64,000 bases of DNA from Excoecaria cochinchinensis (lineage: Eukaryota > Streptophyta > Magnoliopsida > Malpighiales > Euphorbiaceae): positions 4,588,001-4,652,000 of the forward strand of contig CANTUQ010000003.1 of assembly GCA_947683425.1 (NCBI GenBank), written 5' to 3'. The notes beneath the pieces are model-generated. The model was not told where the DNA came from and ran no database searches. It worked only from the letters and a program-made list of their open reading frames with translations. This document shows positions 33,841 to 44,909 of this stretch, piece by piece (within the stretch, counting starts at the first letter, position 1; every line of letters starts with the position of its first letter). The position numbers and the translations under genes were made by a program.

Positions 33841-35500
33841 CGCACGCCGAACCAGAAAGGCCCATTTTTAGGGCTCGAGGGATTGGTTCGCCTCATTTAA
33901 TCTTGGGTAAAATGAGACATTTTTGAATCCCCACCCAATAGAATATTGGGGAAGTTCATCTAGCCTCATGAAACCTTTAGTCACCTTTGAGGTATTTTGG
34001 AGTCACCACCCAATTTACAAGAAATTGGAAAAAGGTCATCTAACCTCTATGGTCTAAACTAGAGAGTGGTTCGGAACTCCACTCTTATTTATGCCTTGAT
34101 TAATTATAAATGATTTAGTTTTGAAAATTCCATCTCTTCTCTCATGCGATTCGATGCATTTTACTAAAGGCACATTACAAGCATTAAGAAAGCGGTAAAT
34201 GAAAACTATAAATAAAGCAGTAAATAAAGCGGTAAACACACAAAGCCACACCATTTACAAAGGAGAAATTGGGACAAATACAATCCCCTAAATGAAAAGA
34301 AAAGCTAAACAAAATTAAAATGGAAGTTGGGACAAATACAATCCCCAAATGAAAAAAAGTTAAATAAAATTGCCCCAAAAATAATTACTTACAAGCTTAA
34401 ACAATCAAGCAAAATCAATCAAAAGAGGAGACATGCATACGTTGGGATATTTATTTAGTTTAGGAACATTGGTTCCTTCATGCTCACTTAAAGAGGGATC
34501 GAAGAGTTATTCCGGCTTTTGACTTGAAAACCGGGATGAGTGATCGCATTTTTAGAAAGTATAACTCTTTGTTTTAATTCATGACATTTTTCATTCCTTG
34601 GCTAAAATTGAGGACATTGGTTCTAATTTATTAATAAAACCCCAATTTATTCGTAAAAATGTTTCTGTGATTTTTTAACTGACACGTGTATTATGACGCG
34701 CGCGAGCCCGAACCCGGCCGGACGCCGGATCCTCGGGTGCCCACTTTTAGGGCCCGGGATGGTTGGCCTCTTTTGATCTTGGGTAACATCAGACATTTTG
34801 AAATTCCTTACCAAATAAAACATTGGAAAGTTCATCTAATCCCACGAAACATTTAGGCACATTTGAGGTATTTTGGAGTCACCACACAATTTACAAGAAA
34901 TTGGGAAAGGTCATATAACCTCGGGGGTCTTAAACCAGAGAAGGTGTTCGGAACTTCACTTTTATTAATGCCTTAAGTTATGTTATAAATGAGATTTTTT
35001 TAACAATTGAAATTCCATCTCTCATCTCACACGATCTCACAATAAAATTAAAGCGTATTTCAAGCATTTTTGGAAATCAGTAATGAAAGCGATAAAAAAA
35101 ATGATAAATAAATAAATTATAAGTAAAAAATGGGACATAACAATCCCCCAAAATAATAAAAACATAAATAAATAAAAGAATAAAATTTTATCAAAATTTA
35201 TTACAAGGGCCCAGAATAAATAATACATAAAAAAATAAAATAAAATACATAATATATAAATTGGGACATTTATTAGATTTTAGAAATCTTGGTTCCTTTG
35301 TGTTAACTTAAAAAAAAAAAATTGAGAGTTATTTTGGGCAATAAAAATAGGGATAATTGGGACCCATTTTATGAAAATTAACTCTCTTTTGACAATAAAA
35401 GTTTAATGGCTAAAATCAAGACATTGGTCCTATTTTATTAATAAAAAATCCAATTTTTATTATTGTAAAAAAAACATGAGTTTCTATAAAATAAACACGT
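33841..35500 (-). repeat. Direct duplication of about 0.85 kb in the Tat LTR
   Basis: 33918-34690 and 34792-35490 are related along their length. Shared landmarks include TTTGGAGTCACCAC (33993, 34873), ACAAGAAATTGG (34018, 34896) and TTATTAATAAAA followed by CCAATTT. The units differ by many substitutions and are offset by about 870 bp. Each starts with a GC-rich CGAACC..GGGCCC segment. Confidence 0.75.
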
Positions 35501-36231
35501 CTAAATATTCTTTTACATAAAACAATAAAACAAGGAAAATAAAGAAATTAAAATGCAAACCAAACGTAGAAGGCTTCTAATCCCTTGATTCTCCAGCTTC
35601 GCTCAAGAACATTACTCAAATTGAAACAAACAAATTTGGTGGACAACAAAAAAAACAAAGACAAAAAACTGAGTTAGCAAATTAAATCAAACGTACATAA
35701 TATGATATAATAAAAATAGATAATTAAATATAGCAAATAAATAAATAATCCTAACTAAGAAAGATATTTATGATTATTAGCAGGACAATGTTTGACAAAA
35801 ATAATGTAGGAAATTAATAAAATTGATTAATGAACTAAAACAGAATCACATGGAGAGCAAAATCATTACCGAATATTCTATAGATTTAAAGTACATTGCA
35901 TGCATCATGTAAATAAGTTAATTTGATTAATCTAAATTTAGCTTAATTACAACAAACAATAATAGGATACTCTAATTATAATTTACAGCAATTTACAATT
36001 GAGAAAAGAAAAGAACGACAAAAGATCCGATTCCATCTATACTCTTGCTCGGATACAAAATTACAACAAACAACAATAGAATACATAATGGCCTCTCCTA
36101 CATTCTTGCTCGGATCTGATTCCATCTATACTGTACACAAGGCAACATCTGCATTGGGCCACAACTCTAGATAGACTCACATACATCTAATCAATACTCT
36201 AACATCTTATTATCCTAAACCATCTACCTAT

Positions 36232-36243
36232 GCTCTAATACCA
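36232..36243 (-). other. Tekay-E primer-binding site
   Basis: The minus strand reads TGGTATTAGAGC (initiator-Met type, one change), five bases from the LTR end at 36249. Confidence 0.85.
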
Positions 36244-36614
36244 CAACCTGTAATGCCCCAATACCCCTTGGGAGGATATCAGGTCGCCAAACACGCATAC
36301 ATATACAAAACAATCATGCGAAAGCAAAAATAGTAATCATACATGTTACATACGCAGCAAAATAAACAAGCCTAAAAATAGAACCTCATAGTCATTTAAA
36401 TTATAAAATATTGTTGTTCTTTATACATTACAAAAACATTCATTTACTACAACATTTACATATCATATACAAAAATGTTGTACTTTTACATATGTTGAAC
36501 TATACAAAAGTTCTTTATCACTTAAAAAGACTTCAACTGTACTCCTAGTGGCCATTACGCGCAGATGTCCACCTCCTCACTGGACCTGTAAACCGATAAG
36601 GGAAAAAACCTGTG

Positions 36615-36632
36615 CTAAGCGATAACGCTTAG
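36615..36632. promoter_or_regulatory. Conserved Tekay LTR palindrome, copy 3
   Basis: CTAAGCGATAACGCTTAG is identical to the Tekay-B copies, in the context TGTG..TGGGGAT, within an LTR otherwise very different from Tekay-B's. Confidence 0.7.
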
Positions 36633-37610
36633 TGGGGATAACACAAGTAATAGACTTCTGACGAAGTAACAAGCATCAATCATCAAACATATCAATAATT
36701 GATATGCTATTCATTTATGGGCATATAAAAGAAATAAGAATTTATCGTACTTATAACATGATAGGCATACCATCAAACATGCTTTGAAGATATTTACAAT
36801 TTCATGTAACATATATCATGTTCATATTCTTCTAACTCTAACTATCAGCTCATATATCATGTAATACCATATCATTGCATATCATGTCCATTTATATACA
36901 TATGAGCAAAATAGCATATGTCTAGCATATTTATGTACAACTAATAGCTTTTCATATGCACTTGTAAACTCATATAAACATCTTTGATACAATATTCATG
37001 TACTTTTATTAGCATTTCCTGTAAATCATTTACGTATAGTAACATCTCGTATATTCATTACAACAACTAATAGCCTGACTCATAACGTCAGTGGATACGG
37101 GTAAACATCTAGATACTGGCAAACAATATCGAACATCTAGAGACAGTAGTCTCAAATCATCTAGAGACCGGAGTCTCAATTCATCTAGATACCAAAGGTA
37201 TCAAACATCTAGACACCCGTCGGTGCAAAACATCTAGCAGCCGCGATACATCTAACCCTTTATAGGCATGCCTATCTGTCCACTTTTATGATCATCTCAA
37301 GCTTATAATAGTTATTCATGCCAAAACATATGCATATTCTCATTTATTTTCTCATTCCATGTACACACGTATCTTATAGCTCAATACAACATAAAATTCA
37401 TATATTCTATCCATTATACATTACTAGGGCATACACATCACCTACACATGTTCATATGTATTGCTTACACATGTTTATTCACATAAGCAAACATGATTCA
37501 TCATGCTTAACATACTCAATTAAAAGTGTTTGAATAAATAAGAATCCCATTAACCATCATGATTAACATTTGATAAGGCAAAATAAAGAAAATCACATGT
37601 TAGAAATACC

Positions 37611-37863
37611 TCACGGTGGTAACCAATTGGTTGTGATCGTGACATATACTAAGTTACCAAAATAGAATACAATTCAACAGTACCTCACGGTGACAACCCA
37701 TTTGTTGTGACCATGACATACCACCGGAACCCAGGCAGAATGAAAATTAGGGTATCTCATGGTGGCAATCAATGTGCTTGTCACCGTGACATACCAAAAT
37801 TATCCGGACAGAATGCAATCCTTACATATCTCACGGTGGCAACCAGATTGCTTATCACCGTGA
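37611..37863. repeat. Four-copy hairpin array in Tekay-E LTR
   Basis: Copies start at 37611, 37685, 37757 and 37831 (steps 74, 72, 74). Stems are TCACGGTGGYAACC.. and complement variants, with several mismatches. Spacers include GGCAGAATGAAA and GGACAGAATGCAATCC, the same core as the Athila-B spacer array. Confidence 0.9.
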
Positions 37864-38940
37864 CATATGCAAAAATGCCAATACACAGCTGTGTTTTGCC
37901 AAAACACAGCTATGCTCAACAACACCCATGCAATCCTCTCTATACATATCATGAACATGCCTTTCTATTTAATGCCAACACAATAACACAATCCACATAC
38001 ACTTATAACTATACAATATACACTTAGTTCATATTTCTATATGCAATCAACATGCTAATAATCACACTAATTATGATTCACATCTTCAAAATTGGAGTTC
38101 ATGCTTGTTCACTTACTATGCTCAAGGCTATTGTTCAATATTCAATAACTCATCACCCATCAATTGCACACTTCAATTATACTTTCCATCAAATAAGTCA
38201 TAATCACACTCAATTTCTCAAACCACACATTCATACATTAATTGTACACTTTAATTCCAAACTAAACAACACATACACATCACTTAAGCAAGGTTAACAC
38301 ATATAATCCCAAACCTCTCAAAATGTAACTTGCTGAACCCTCTCACTAGCTAGACCTTTTCCTTGCCTTTAGCCTTCCTCTTGTCCAATTCTTCTTGCAC
38401 AATCAATCAAGACACACTCTTAGTCCATATCAAACAACTCAAAACCATCCAAACTATCATCTAAGAAGAAGGAGAAGAAGAAGAAGACATCAAATTCCAA
38501 TCCAAACTTACCTTCTTAGCTTCTCACGGAAATCACTTCAAACCCAACCAACTCTTGCAAATCAAACATGCAAAGAAGTAAAAGAAAAGAAGAACAAAGA
38601 GAAGAAGAGGGTAGCTATGGGGAGCCGGATTAACAAACAAAAGAGATAATTCTGCCTCTTCAATCTCTCTCCTAAATCTTTATATGTGCATGCAAAGAGG
38701 GTGTTGGCTCATCCCTCACTCCCCACGTGGATTCCACTCCACTCCCTTCCAATTTCACCTTTGGTCCAATAGCAAAACTCCACTTAGTTCCTCTTTCATT
38801 CTTTCCTTTTAAACAATTTATGATTTCTTTCAATTATAACTTTTTAGATTCAAACTCATACTTATGTCATTTACTCTTGTACCCTCACAACACAAATAAC
38901 ACATACAATTCCTCTAGAGTTCAATTGGCATCATTACATT

Positions 38941-39110
38941 GCGCACAAGGTGAGACCCTGAGCGCGGCACCTCTCGAGTTTTTTGTGCTGGTGTTGTGCC
39001 TCATGCTTGCAGCTCGCAGACGCTGTGCCTCATACACGCAACCGAGAGGTGCTGCGCTTCGTACGCTATGCAGGCCGCGCAACGGCAGGCCACCAAAAAA
39101 CTCTAAAAAC
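38941..39110. repeat. GC-rich cassette in Tat LTR
   Basis: This GC island is rich in short repeats around 'GAGGTGCTGCGC', 'GCTGTGCCTC' and 'GGCCGCGCAACGGCAGGCCACC'. It corresponds to the cassette at 6805-6910, which ends with the same CGGCAGGCCACCAAA. Tekay-E inserted beside or into it. Confidence 0.65.
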
Positions 39111-39254
39111 CAAAGTAAACTAAAAATAATTCTTTTTTAAAAAAGAAGGTTTCGATAAGAAAATTATCACTTCTAACTCTTTTGCTTGTGAACAAGCATC
39201 ATTTTCATCACTGGGTAACCTTGGTCTGGGCTGTCTCAGGACCCAATGTTTATA

Positions 39255-39382
39255 GTTGCCCCCAGTTTTGGGGTGCTTAGGTGAGCAAAAACTCAAAGAA
39301 AGAAGAAAGAGACACATACCTGAGGCAATTATGTTTTTGGCCTGAACGAAGTTGTTGGGGGTAGTTATCATCAATTAATATG
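39255..39382 (-). other. 3' internal end of a second Tat copy, with polypurine tract
   Basis: The minus strand reads TTGCTCACCTAAGCACCCC..AAAACTGGGGGCAAC directly before the LTR start at 39254. Tat-D has the same arrangement before its 3' LTR (63808-63853, AAATTGGGGGCAAC). It is therefore the end of a Tat internal region that lies to the right. Confidence 0.75.
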
Positions 39383-39614
39383 TGCGGTGTCTAACCTCCT
39401 CTGTTGCGGCATTTAACCTGTGCGGTGTATAACCCCTGCCCTATCGGTATTTAACCTATTGATGCGGTGTCTAACCTCCTTCGATGCGGCATCTAACCTG
39501 TGCGGTGTATAGCCCCAGTCGTATCGGTATTTAACCTGTTGATGCAGTGTCTATCCTCTTTTATTACGGCATCTAACTTTTGCAGTGTATAGCCTCAGCC
39601 GTATCGGTATCTAA
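39383..39614 (-). repeat. 80-bp minisatellite in Tat 3' tail (third unit split by Tekay-C)
   Basis: Units start at 39383, 39463 and 39543 (TGCGGTGTCTAACCTCC). The third is cut at 39614 by Tekay-C and its end continues at 46247 (TCTATTGATGTAGTG). Each unit has subrepeats of TGCGG..TAACCT. The position before the LTR matches the 65-bp array of Tat-D at 63311-63700. Confidence 0.85.
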
Positions 39615-40620
39615 TGTAACACCCCAAAAATCACCCTAGAAGAATTAAGTGTCATTAGTGTAATAGAGTGCATGATAATTAGGGTTTACAGCATTGGACC
39701 TAAGTGAAAAAGTAAAGTGAGGGACCAAATTGAAGAAAAATAAAGTATTGTAGTGGCTGAATTGCACTTTGCATGATTAGCTAACAAGTGAAGATTAATT
39801 AGTGTAGTGGAGATTAATTAAGTTAGTCAATAGTTAGTGGGATCAGCTGTATCTTAGTGGAGTCCAAGTGGATTGTGTTAAGGGAGCCACCTAGCATAAG
39901 GGGATTGAGAGGTTGACACCTCATTCATGCATGCAAGCATGAGGTGGTTTAGTGGAATGAATCTGTATTTTGATCCCTTGATCCGGCCCTCACTCTCTCA
40001 TGAGTTCATTCTTCCTTTTTGCTCTTCTTTCATTTGTTCTCTTTGACGATGGAGACCAAAGGGTAGATATTGATAGATAGAAGATTGTGCATTATTGTCT
40101 AGAAAAGGTATATTGATGTTGAGTTCATCTTCTTCATATCTTTCTATTTGCTTCATAATTGTTATGGGTAAAGTCTAAAGGACTTAAATGTGTTGTGTGC
40201 TTATGTGTTAGGAGTTAAAGAGCCAGGTAGAGCTGGAAAAGGGAAGGAGAAAGTGATATAGAAGAGTAAGAAGGAGTGCTCCAAGAGGTTAGGGATTTGT
40301 TGTGTTTTGATGTGATTAGTGTGTTTGAAGTTCTTGTAAATGAGATGTGATACTGATTTTGTTATTGATATTGAATTGGATAGCGAACAAGTATAAAGTG
40401 ATTATTGTAGTGATATTAGTGTTAATGGCATCTAGTGATTTGTAATATTTATTGGCATGCTCAAATTGATTGTGTATCATGGCATGTAAATGAAGAGGTA
40501 AAGTATGCTTGTGTGGTGAAGAGGGTTGCCCAAGCATGTGAATGCAAGAATGCCAAGTATGAGAAAAAGCACAGCTGTGTCTTGGTAAAACACAGCAGTG
40601 AAGTGGAAATTTGGCATGCG

Positions 40621-40870
40621 TCACGGTGACAACCAAATTGGTTGTGACCGTGAGGCATCAAAATAAGCATTCTGTTTTGAAGTGCAGTATGTCACGGTGA
40701 CAATCAAACTCATTGTGACCGTGACATACCCAAGACATGCATTCTGCCCGTGAGTTGGTCATAAGTCACGGTGACAATCAGATTGATTGTGACCGTGACC
40801 TATCACAAACTACATTCTGTTTTGGGGATTCAATATGTCACGGTGACAACCACATTGATTGTGACCGTGA
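40621..40870. repeat. Four-copy hairpin array, Tekay-C 5' LTR
   Basis: Copies start at 40621, 40692, 40766 and 40838 (steps 71, 74, 72). Left arms read TCACGGTGACAAYC. Right arms end TTGTGACCGTGA, so a single G-G mismatch at arm position 8 is kept in all four copies. Spacers have CATTCTGTTTTG or CATTCTGCCC. Confidence 0.95.
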
Positions 40871-41830
40871 CCCCTCTGTCTTGGCAATGTAACCCTATTA
40901 CATATGAATGTATAAATTGTGCAATCTTATCTATAACTAGGAGCCTTATTGTATGAGCATTATATCAATGATAAATGAAGTATATGTGCATACAACTATG
41001 TGAGTATGTGAATTAGAGATGCATGATAGCCCAACTAAGCTTGAATGCATCATCATGCGAACATATAACAATGTGAATTACAAATGCATGACAGCCTAAC
41101 TAAGCTTGATTGCATTATCATGCGAGTTATGAACATGTGAGGAGAATCAAATCATGCGAATGAATGTAATATGCGAATGAATAATGCCATGAGAATGAAT
41201 GCGTAATGTGTGAATAAAGTAATAAGCCTGTAGTCGAGTCGTGGATAAATAAGCATGCTTATGAAGGGCTAGTGTTTTGCGGCTGCTAGTGATTGATACC
41301 GACGGGTGTCTAGTGATATAGCGATCAAGACTTCTGTCTTTAGTGATATAGTGTTCGAGGCCTCGGTCTCTAATGTTATTGATCAGTGTACCCGTATCCA
41401 TTCCTAAGACTATACAGGCTATTAATGATTAACAAGAATATTGTATGTGTTCATGATAAATGTGTGTTGGAATTATTATTCTTGATGATAGTGTGATATT
41501 TATGCCATGCTATTGAATTATGAATAATGCAATGAGCCTACGATTGGCTTAGTGTAGTGATTAATGAGCAGTGTACATGGATATTGAATGATAGTGACTT
41601 ATTGTTCCTCATTGACTTGGTGAAGTGAATATTGAGCATGGTAAGTGAATAGCGATTTTAAGCATGTTTTAGATAGCTTATGGCTTGTGATTAACATGAG
41701 TTACAGCATATTGACATGATAGCGTAATATTGATCTAGTGAGTGTACATCATATGCCATATGTGTTAAGCATGCTCTCTATTGTGTAATGCTTTGTGATT
41801 ACTGTGTTAGCATCTGTTTGTACATCCCCA

Positions 41831-41848
41831 CTAAGCGTTATCGCTTAG
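41831..41848. promoter_or_regulatory. Conserved Tekay LTR palindrome, copy 4
   Basis: CTAAGCGTTATCGCTTAG is the reverse complement of the palindrome in the minus-oriented Tekay LTRs, followed by CACGGG. It lies about 370 bp before the LTR end, in the same relative place as in the others. Confidence 0.7.
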
Positions 41849-42207
41849 CACGGGTGCTTGTCTCCCGTGTAGGTTGTGAATTGGAGTCGAGTTTTTGAAG
41901 AGGTACTGCAGGCCACCCTAGGAGCGTGAAGTGTCTCTTCAGGTGTATAGTTTTGTATTTGGAGCTCCATTTTGTAAAAGCTATTCTTTTGTATATGTAT
42001 AGTGTTATATGTAACGTATAGTAGTGAAGCTAGTAACTTGTAATAGTGTATAGTGAAGAACATCCGATAAACTTATAGTGTGGTGGTATGCATGAATTAT
42101 AAGAAATGGAAATGTTAAAATGTAAGGAAAGTTAATAAGATAATTGCATGATAGTGCTGTGTAGCGCTCCCTTGTCCTTCCAGGGGGCATTGGGGTGTCA
42201 CAAGTTG

Positions 42208-42219
42208 TGGTATCAGAGC
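42208..42219 (+). other. Tekay-C primer-binding site
   Basis: TGGTATCAGAGC is the standard initiator-Met tRNA complement, five bases after the LTR end. Confidence 0.95.
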
Positions 42220-42329
42220 ATAGGTTTAGGCGGTTCTGGACTATAGAAGTTATAGTGAATAGAATTGTTTAGAGTCTGTCTAAAGTGTGGCCATAATGCA
42301 GAAATTGTGTGTTCGTTTTGTAGCATAAC

Positions 42330-43553
42330 ATGGAAACTGATCCTAGTGAAGAAATAGGTGAAACAACCGGAAGTGTTAACCCGGGTAGAGCTAACCGAAA
42401 TCAGTTTGTACCTGAGCCTCCACCAAACAGAGATGCAAATCCACCTCTTATGCAAGAAAATGCCATGTTAATGCAAGGGTTTATGCGAATGATTGATAGG
42501 ATGACGGCCCCCAAACCTCCTTCAGATTTGATTAGGAAAAGAGGGGCAGAGGAGTCTAAGGGAACCTCAATGGATGAGTCGGACATAGCTGAGTATTGGA
42601 TAGAGAAAATAGATCGAGTGCTACAAGAAGTGCATTGTCCTCAAGAGCAACGAGTGGAATGTGCTGTGTCTTTGTTACAAGGACCAGCATATGATTGGTG
42701 GAAATTGGTATTGAGGGATCCGCAACGACCTACAGAATTGACTTGGGAATTCTTTGTGCAAGAATTCGAAAAGAAATATGTTACCAAAGCTTATCGAGAG
42801 GCTAAGTGGAGAGAATTTGTGAGTCTAAAGCAAGGAAGTATGAGTGTAGCAGAATATGATAAAGAATTTTGTCGTCTTATTAAATATGTGCCTAAGGACC
42901 TAAGGACGGATGAGTTTAAGTGTCAACAATTTGAAGAGGGCTTGGATGAGATGATTAAGGGGTTGTTGGCAGCTACGACATCAATGCAAACAGTTAGTTA
43001 CTATCAATTGGTACACGCTGCATTGAAGGTAGAGAAATCTGAGATAGTTCAAAGAAAGAATCAAAAGAGAAAGACCCAAGACTGTGGACACGGGTATAGT
43101 TGGGCAAAGGATAACAAAGGCGTACAAGATGCAACTCCAAAAACAGTGAACCGAGACAAGTCAAGTAAGCGAACTCGAGTATCTGAAGTTGGGTTTAAAG
43201 TTCCACCAAGCACGGGAAGTGTCCCGGAGCCATGTGAGCATTGTGGGCGGTCTCATTGGGGAGTATGTCGAAAGCTCACAGGAGCTTGTTTTAAGTGTGG
43301 GAGTTCTGAACATATGGTTGCAAGATGTCCACATGCGCAAGAGAATTTGACTATGCAATCAGGAAGAGATAGTGTATCAAACCCTACGGGTGAAAGAAGA
43401 GGTATAGCCGGGAGTAGAACTGGTCAAGCCGGACAACGACCAGGCATAGTTTCAGAAACAGTGGAAGGACCTAATGTATCGAGAGGGAAAGTGTATGCTT
43501 TGACTATGGAAGCGGATAAGAGAGGGCAAGACGAGATACCCGGTATGAGTTAA
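42330..43553 (+). CDS. Intact gag of Tekay-C (407 aa)
   Basis: It begins at an ATG 111 bases after the primer site and runs without interruption. The N-terminal 80 residues are hydrophilic. A retrotransposon gag (capsid) domain spans about residues 85-235 (AEYWIEKIDRVL, YDWWKLVLR, FEKKYVTKAYREAKWREFVSLKQGSMSVAEYDKEF, FEEGLDEMIKG). A basic stretch follows, then a CCHC knuckle near residues 317-330 (CFKCGSSEHMVARC) preceded by a Cys/His cluster. Its end (KVYALTMEADKRGQDE) corresponds to the gag/protease boundary of Tekay-B, so pol was lost just there. It would form particles and bind RNA. It is the only undamaged retroelement gene in the window apart from short fragments. Confidence 0.95.
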   Translation: METDPSEEIGETTGSVNPGRANRNQFVPEPPPNRDANPPLMQENAMLMQGFMRMIDRMTAPKPPSDLIRKRGAEESKGTSMDESDIAEYWIEKIDRVLQEVHCPQEQRVECAVSLLQGPAYDWWKLVLRDPQRPTELTWEFFVQEFEKKYVTKAYREAKWREFVSLKQGSMSVAEYDKEFCRLIKYVPKDLRTDEFKCQQFEEGLDEMIKGLLAATTSMQTVSYYQLVHAALKVEKSEIVQRKNQKRKTQDCGHGYSWAKDNKGVQDATPKTVNRDKSSKRTRVSEVGFKVPPSTGSVPEPCEHCGRSHWGVCRKLTGACFKCGSSEHMVARCPHAQENLTMQSGRDSVSNPTGERRGIAGSRTGQAGQRPGIVSETVEGPNVSRGKVYALTMEADKRGQDEIPGMS

Positions 43554-43654
43554 GACATAGTTGTGATTGTTAAAGTTAGTGTCTTGCATTTTGCATGGGG
43601 TAAGAATCATAACATGTATAGATAAGGGAAATTTTGCGGACGAAATTCCTTAAG
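43554..43654 (+). other. Residual 3' internal segment of Tekay-C
   Basis: About 100 bp without a gene, ending GCGGACGAAATTCCTTAAG before the LTR. In complete chromoviruses this GACGAAATTCC..-type stretch lies at the 3' end next to the polypurine tract. The purine tract itself is weak here (TTAAGTGG). Confidence 0.6.
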
Positions 43655-44659
43655 TGGACACCCCGAAAATCACCCTAGAAGAATTAAGTGTCATTAGTGT
43701 AATAGAGTGCATGATAATTAGGGTTTACAGCATTGGACCTAAGTGAAAAAGTAAAGTGAGGGACCAAATTGAAGAAAAATAAAGTATTGTAGTGGCTGAA
43801 TTGCACTTTGCATGATTAGCTAACAAGTGAAGATTAATTGGTGTAGTGGAGATTAATTAAGTTAGTCAATAGTTAGTGGGATCAGCTGTATCTTAGTGGA
43901 GTCCAAGTGGATTGTGTTAAGGGAGCCACCTAGCATAAAGGGATTGAGAGGTTGACACCTCATTCATGCATGCAAGCATGAGGTGGTTTAGTGGAATGAA
44001 TCTGTATTTTGATCCCTTGATCCGGCCCTCACTCTCTCATGAGTTCATTCTTCCTTTTTGCTCTTCTTTCATTTGTTCTCTTTGACGATGGAGACCAAAG
44101 GGTAGATATTGATAGATAGAAGATTGTGCATTATTGTCTAGAAAAGGTATATTGATGTTGAGTTCATCTTCTTCATATCTTTCTATTTGCTTCATAATTG
44201 TTATGGGTAAAGTCTAAAGGACTTAAATGTGTTGTGTGCTTATGTGTTATGAGTTAAAGAGCCAGGTAGAGCTGGAAAAGGGAAGGAGAAAGTGATATAG
44301 AAGAGTAAGAAGGAGTGCTCCAAGAGGTTAGGGATTTGTTGTGTTTTGATGTGATTAGTGTGTTTGAAGTTCTTGTAAATGAGATGTGATACTGATTTTG
44401 TTATTGATATTGAATTGGATAGCGAACAAGTATAAAGTGATTATTGTAGTGATATTATTGTTAATGGCATCTAGTGATTTGTAATATTTATTGGCATGCT
44501 CAAATTGATTGTGTATCATGGCATGTAAATGAAGAGGTAAAGTATGCTTGTGTGGTGAAGAGGGTTGCCCAAGCATGTGAATGCAAGAATGCCAAGTATG
44601 AGAAAAAGCACAGCTGTGTCTTGGTAAAACACAGCAGTGAAGTGGAAATTTGGCATGCG

Positions 44660-44909
44660 TCACGGTGACAACCAAATTGGTTGTGACCGTGAGGCATCAA
44701 AATGAGCATTCTGTTTTGAAGTGCAGTATGTCACGGTGACAATCAAACTCATTGTGACTGTGACATACCCCAGACATGCATTCTGCCTGTGAGTTGGTCA
44801 TAAGTCACGGTGACAATCAGATTGATTGTGACCGTGACCTATCACAAACTACATTCTGTTTTGGGGATTCAATATGTCACGGTGACAACCACATTGATTG
44901 TGACCGTGA
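44660..44909. repeat. Four-copy hairpin array, Tekay-C 3' LTR
   Basis: Copies start at 44660, 44731, 44805 and 44877 (steps 71, 74, 72), as in the 5' LTR. Two of the few LTR differences fall in stems: position 44759 (GTGACTGTGA) and just after the last stem. Confidence 0.95.

Larger units (their letters stand above)
36030..38938 (-). mobile_element. Tekay-E: truncated chromovirus (LTR, primer site, first gag codons)
   Basis: LTR 36249-38938 (2690 bp) reads TGTAATGATGCC to GGGGCATTACA on the minus strand. It is followed by primer site TGGTATTAGAGC (36243-36232) and a leader resembling Tekay-C's (GAGTCTATCTAGAG.., CAATGCAG). A gag start ATGGAATCAGATCC at about 36132 is homologous to Tekay-C's. 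It is cut within the first dozen codons. A duplicated segment around GATTCCATCTATAC (36028, 36117) marks the broken end. Confidence 0.8.
1..39254 (-). mobile_element. Tat-A: old Tat/Ogre-type Ty3/Gypsy retrotransposon, split by nested insertions
   Basis: Read on the minus strand the element runs: LTR (39254-33836), primer site (33834-33817), leader, gag/protease remnant (31816-30755), G-patch/pol N-terminus (7763-7089), reverse transcriptase (3676-3320), two RNase H domains, integrase (about 2180-916) and a 3' noncoding tail that leaves the window at position 1. The pieces belong together. The protein reading across 30755 and 7763 continues in the same order as in the Tat-D copy at 58 kb, and the interruptions carry target duplications. 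About 570 bp of pol before the RT and most of gag are missing. The order RT, RNase H, second archaeal-type RNase H, integrase is diagnostic of the Tat lineage. Confidence 0.8.
33836..39254 (-). repeat. Tat LTR, interrupted by Tekay-E
   Basis: On the minus strand it begins TATAAACATTGGGTCCTGAG at 39254 (compare TGTAAACACCGGG at 7088 and TGTAGACACCGGG at 63854) and ends at 33836 next to a primer site. A Tekay fragment (about 36030-38938) is inserted in it. Without that, the LTR is about 2.5-2.7 kb. It has a polypurine-type flank (39255) on one side and a primer site on the other, so it serves both as a 3' LTR for sequence to the right and a 5' LTR for Tat-A. Confidence 0.7.
39615..42202 (+). 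repeat. Tekay-C 5' LTR
   Basis: It starts TGTAACACCCCAAAAATCACC and ends TTGGGGTGTCACA. It contains the hairpin array 40621-40870 and the palindrome 41831-41848. The promoter was not located with confidence. Confidence 0.95.

Noticed and set aside
42208..42219. tRNA gene fragment at TGGTATCAGAGC
   Set aside because: Only the 12-base primer complement is present; no tRNA fold surrounds it. The same holds for the other primer sites.
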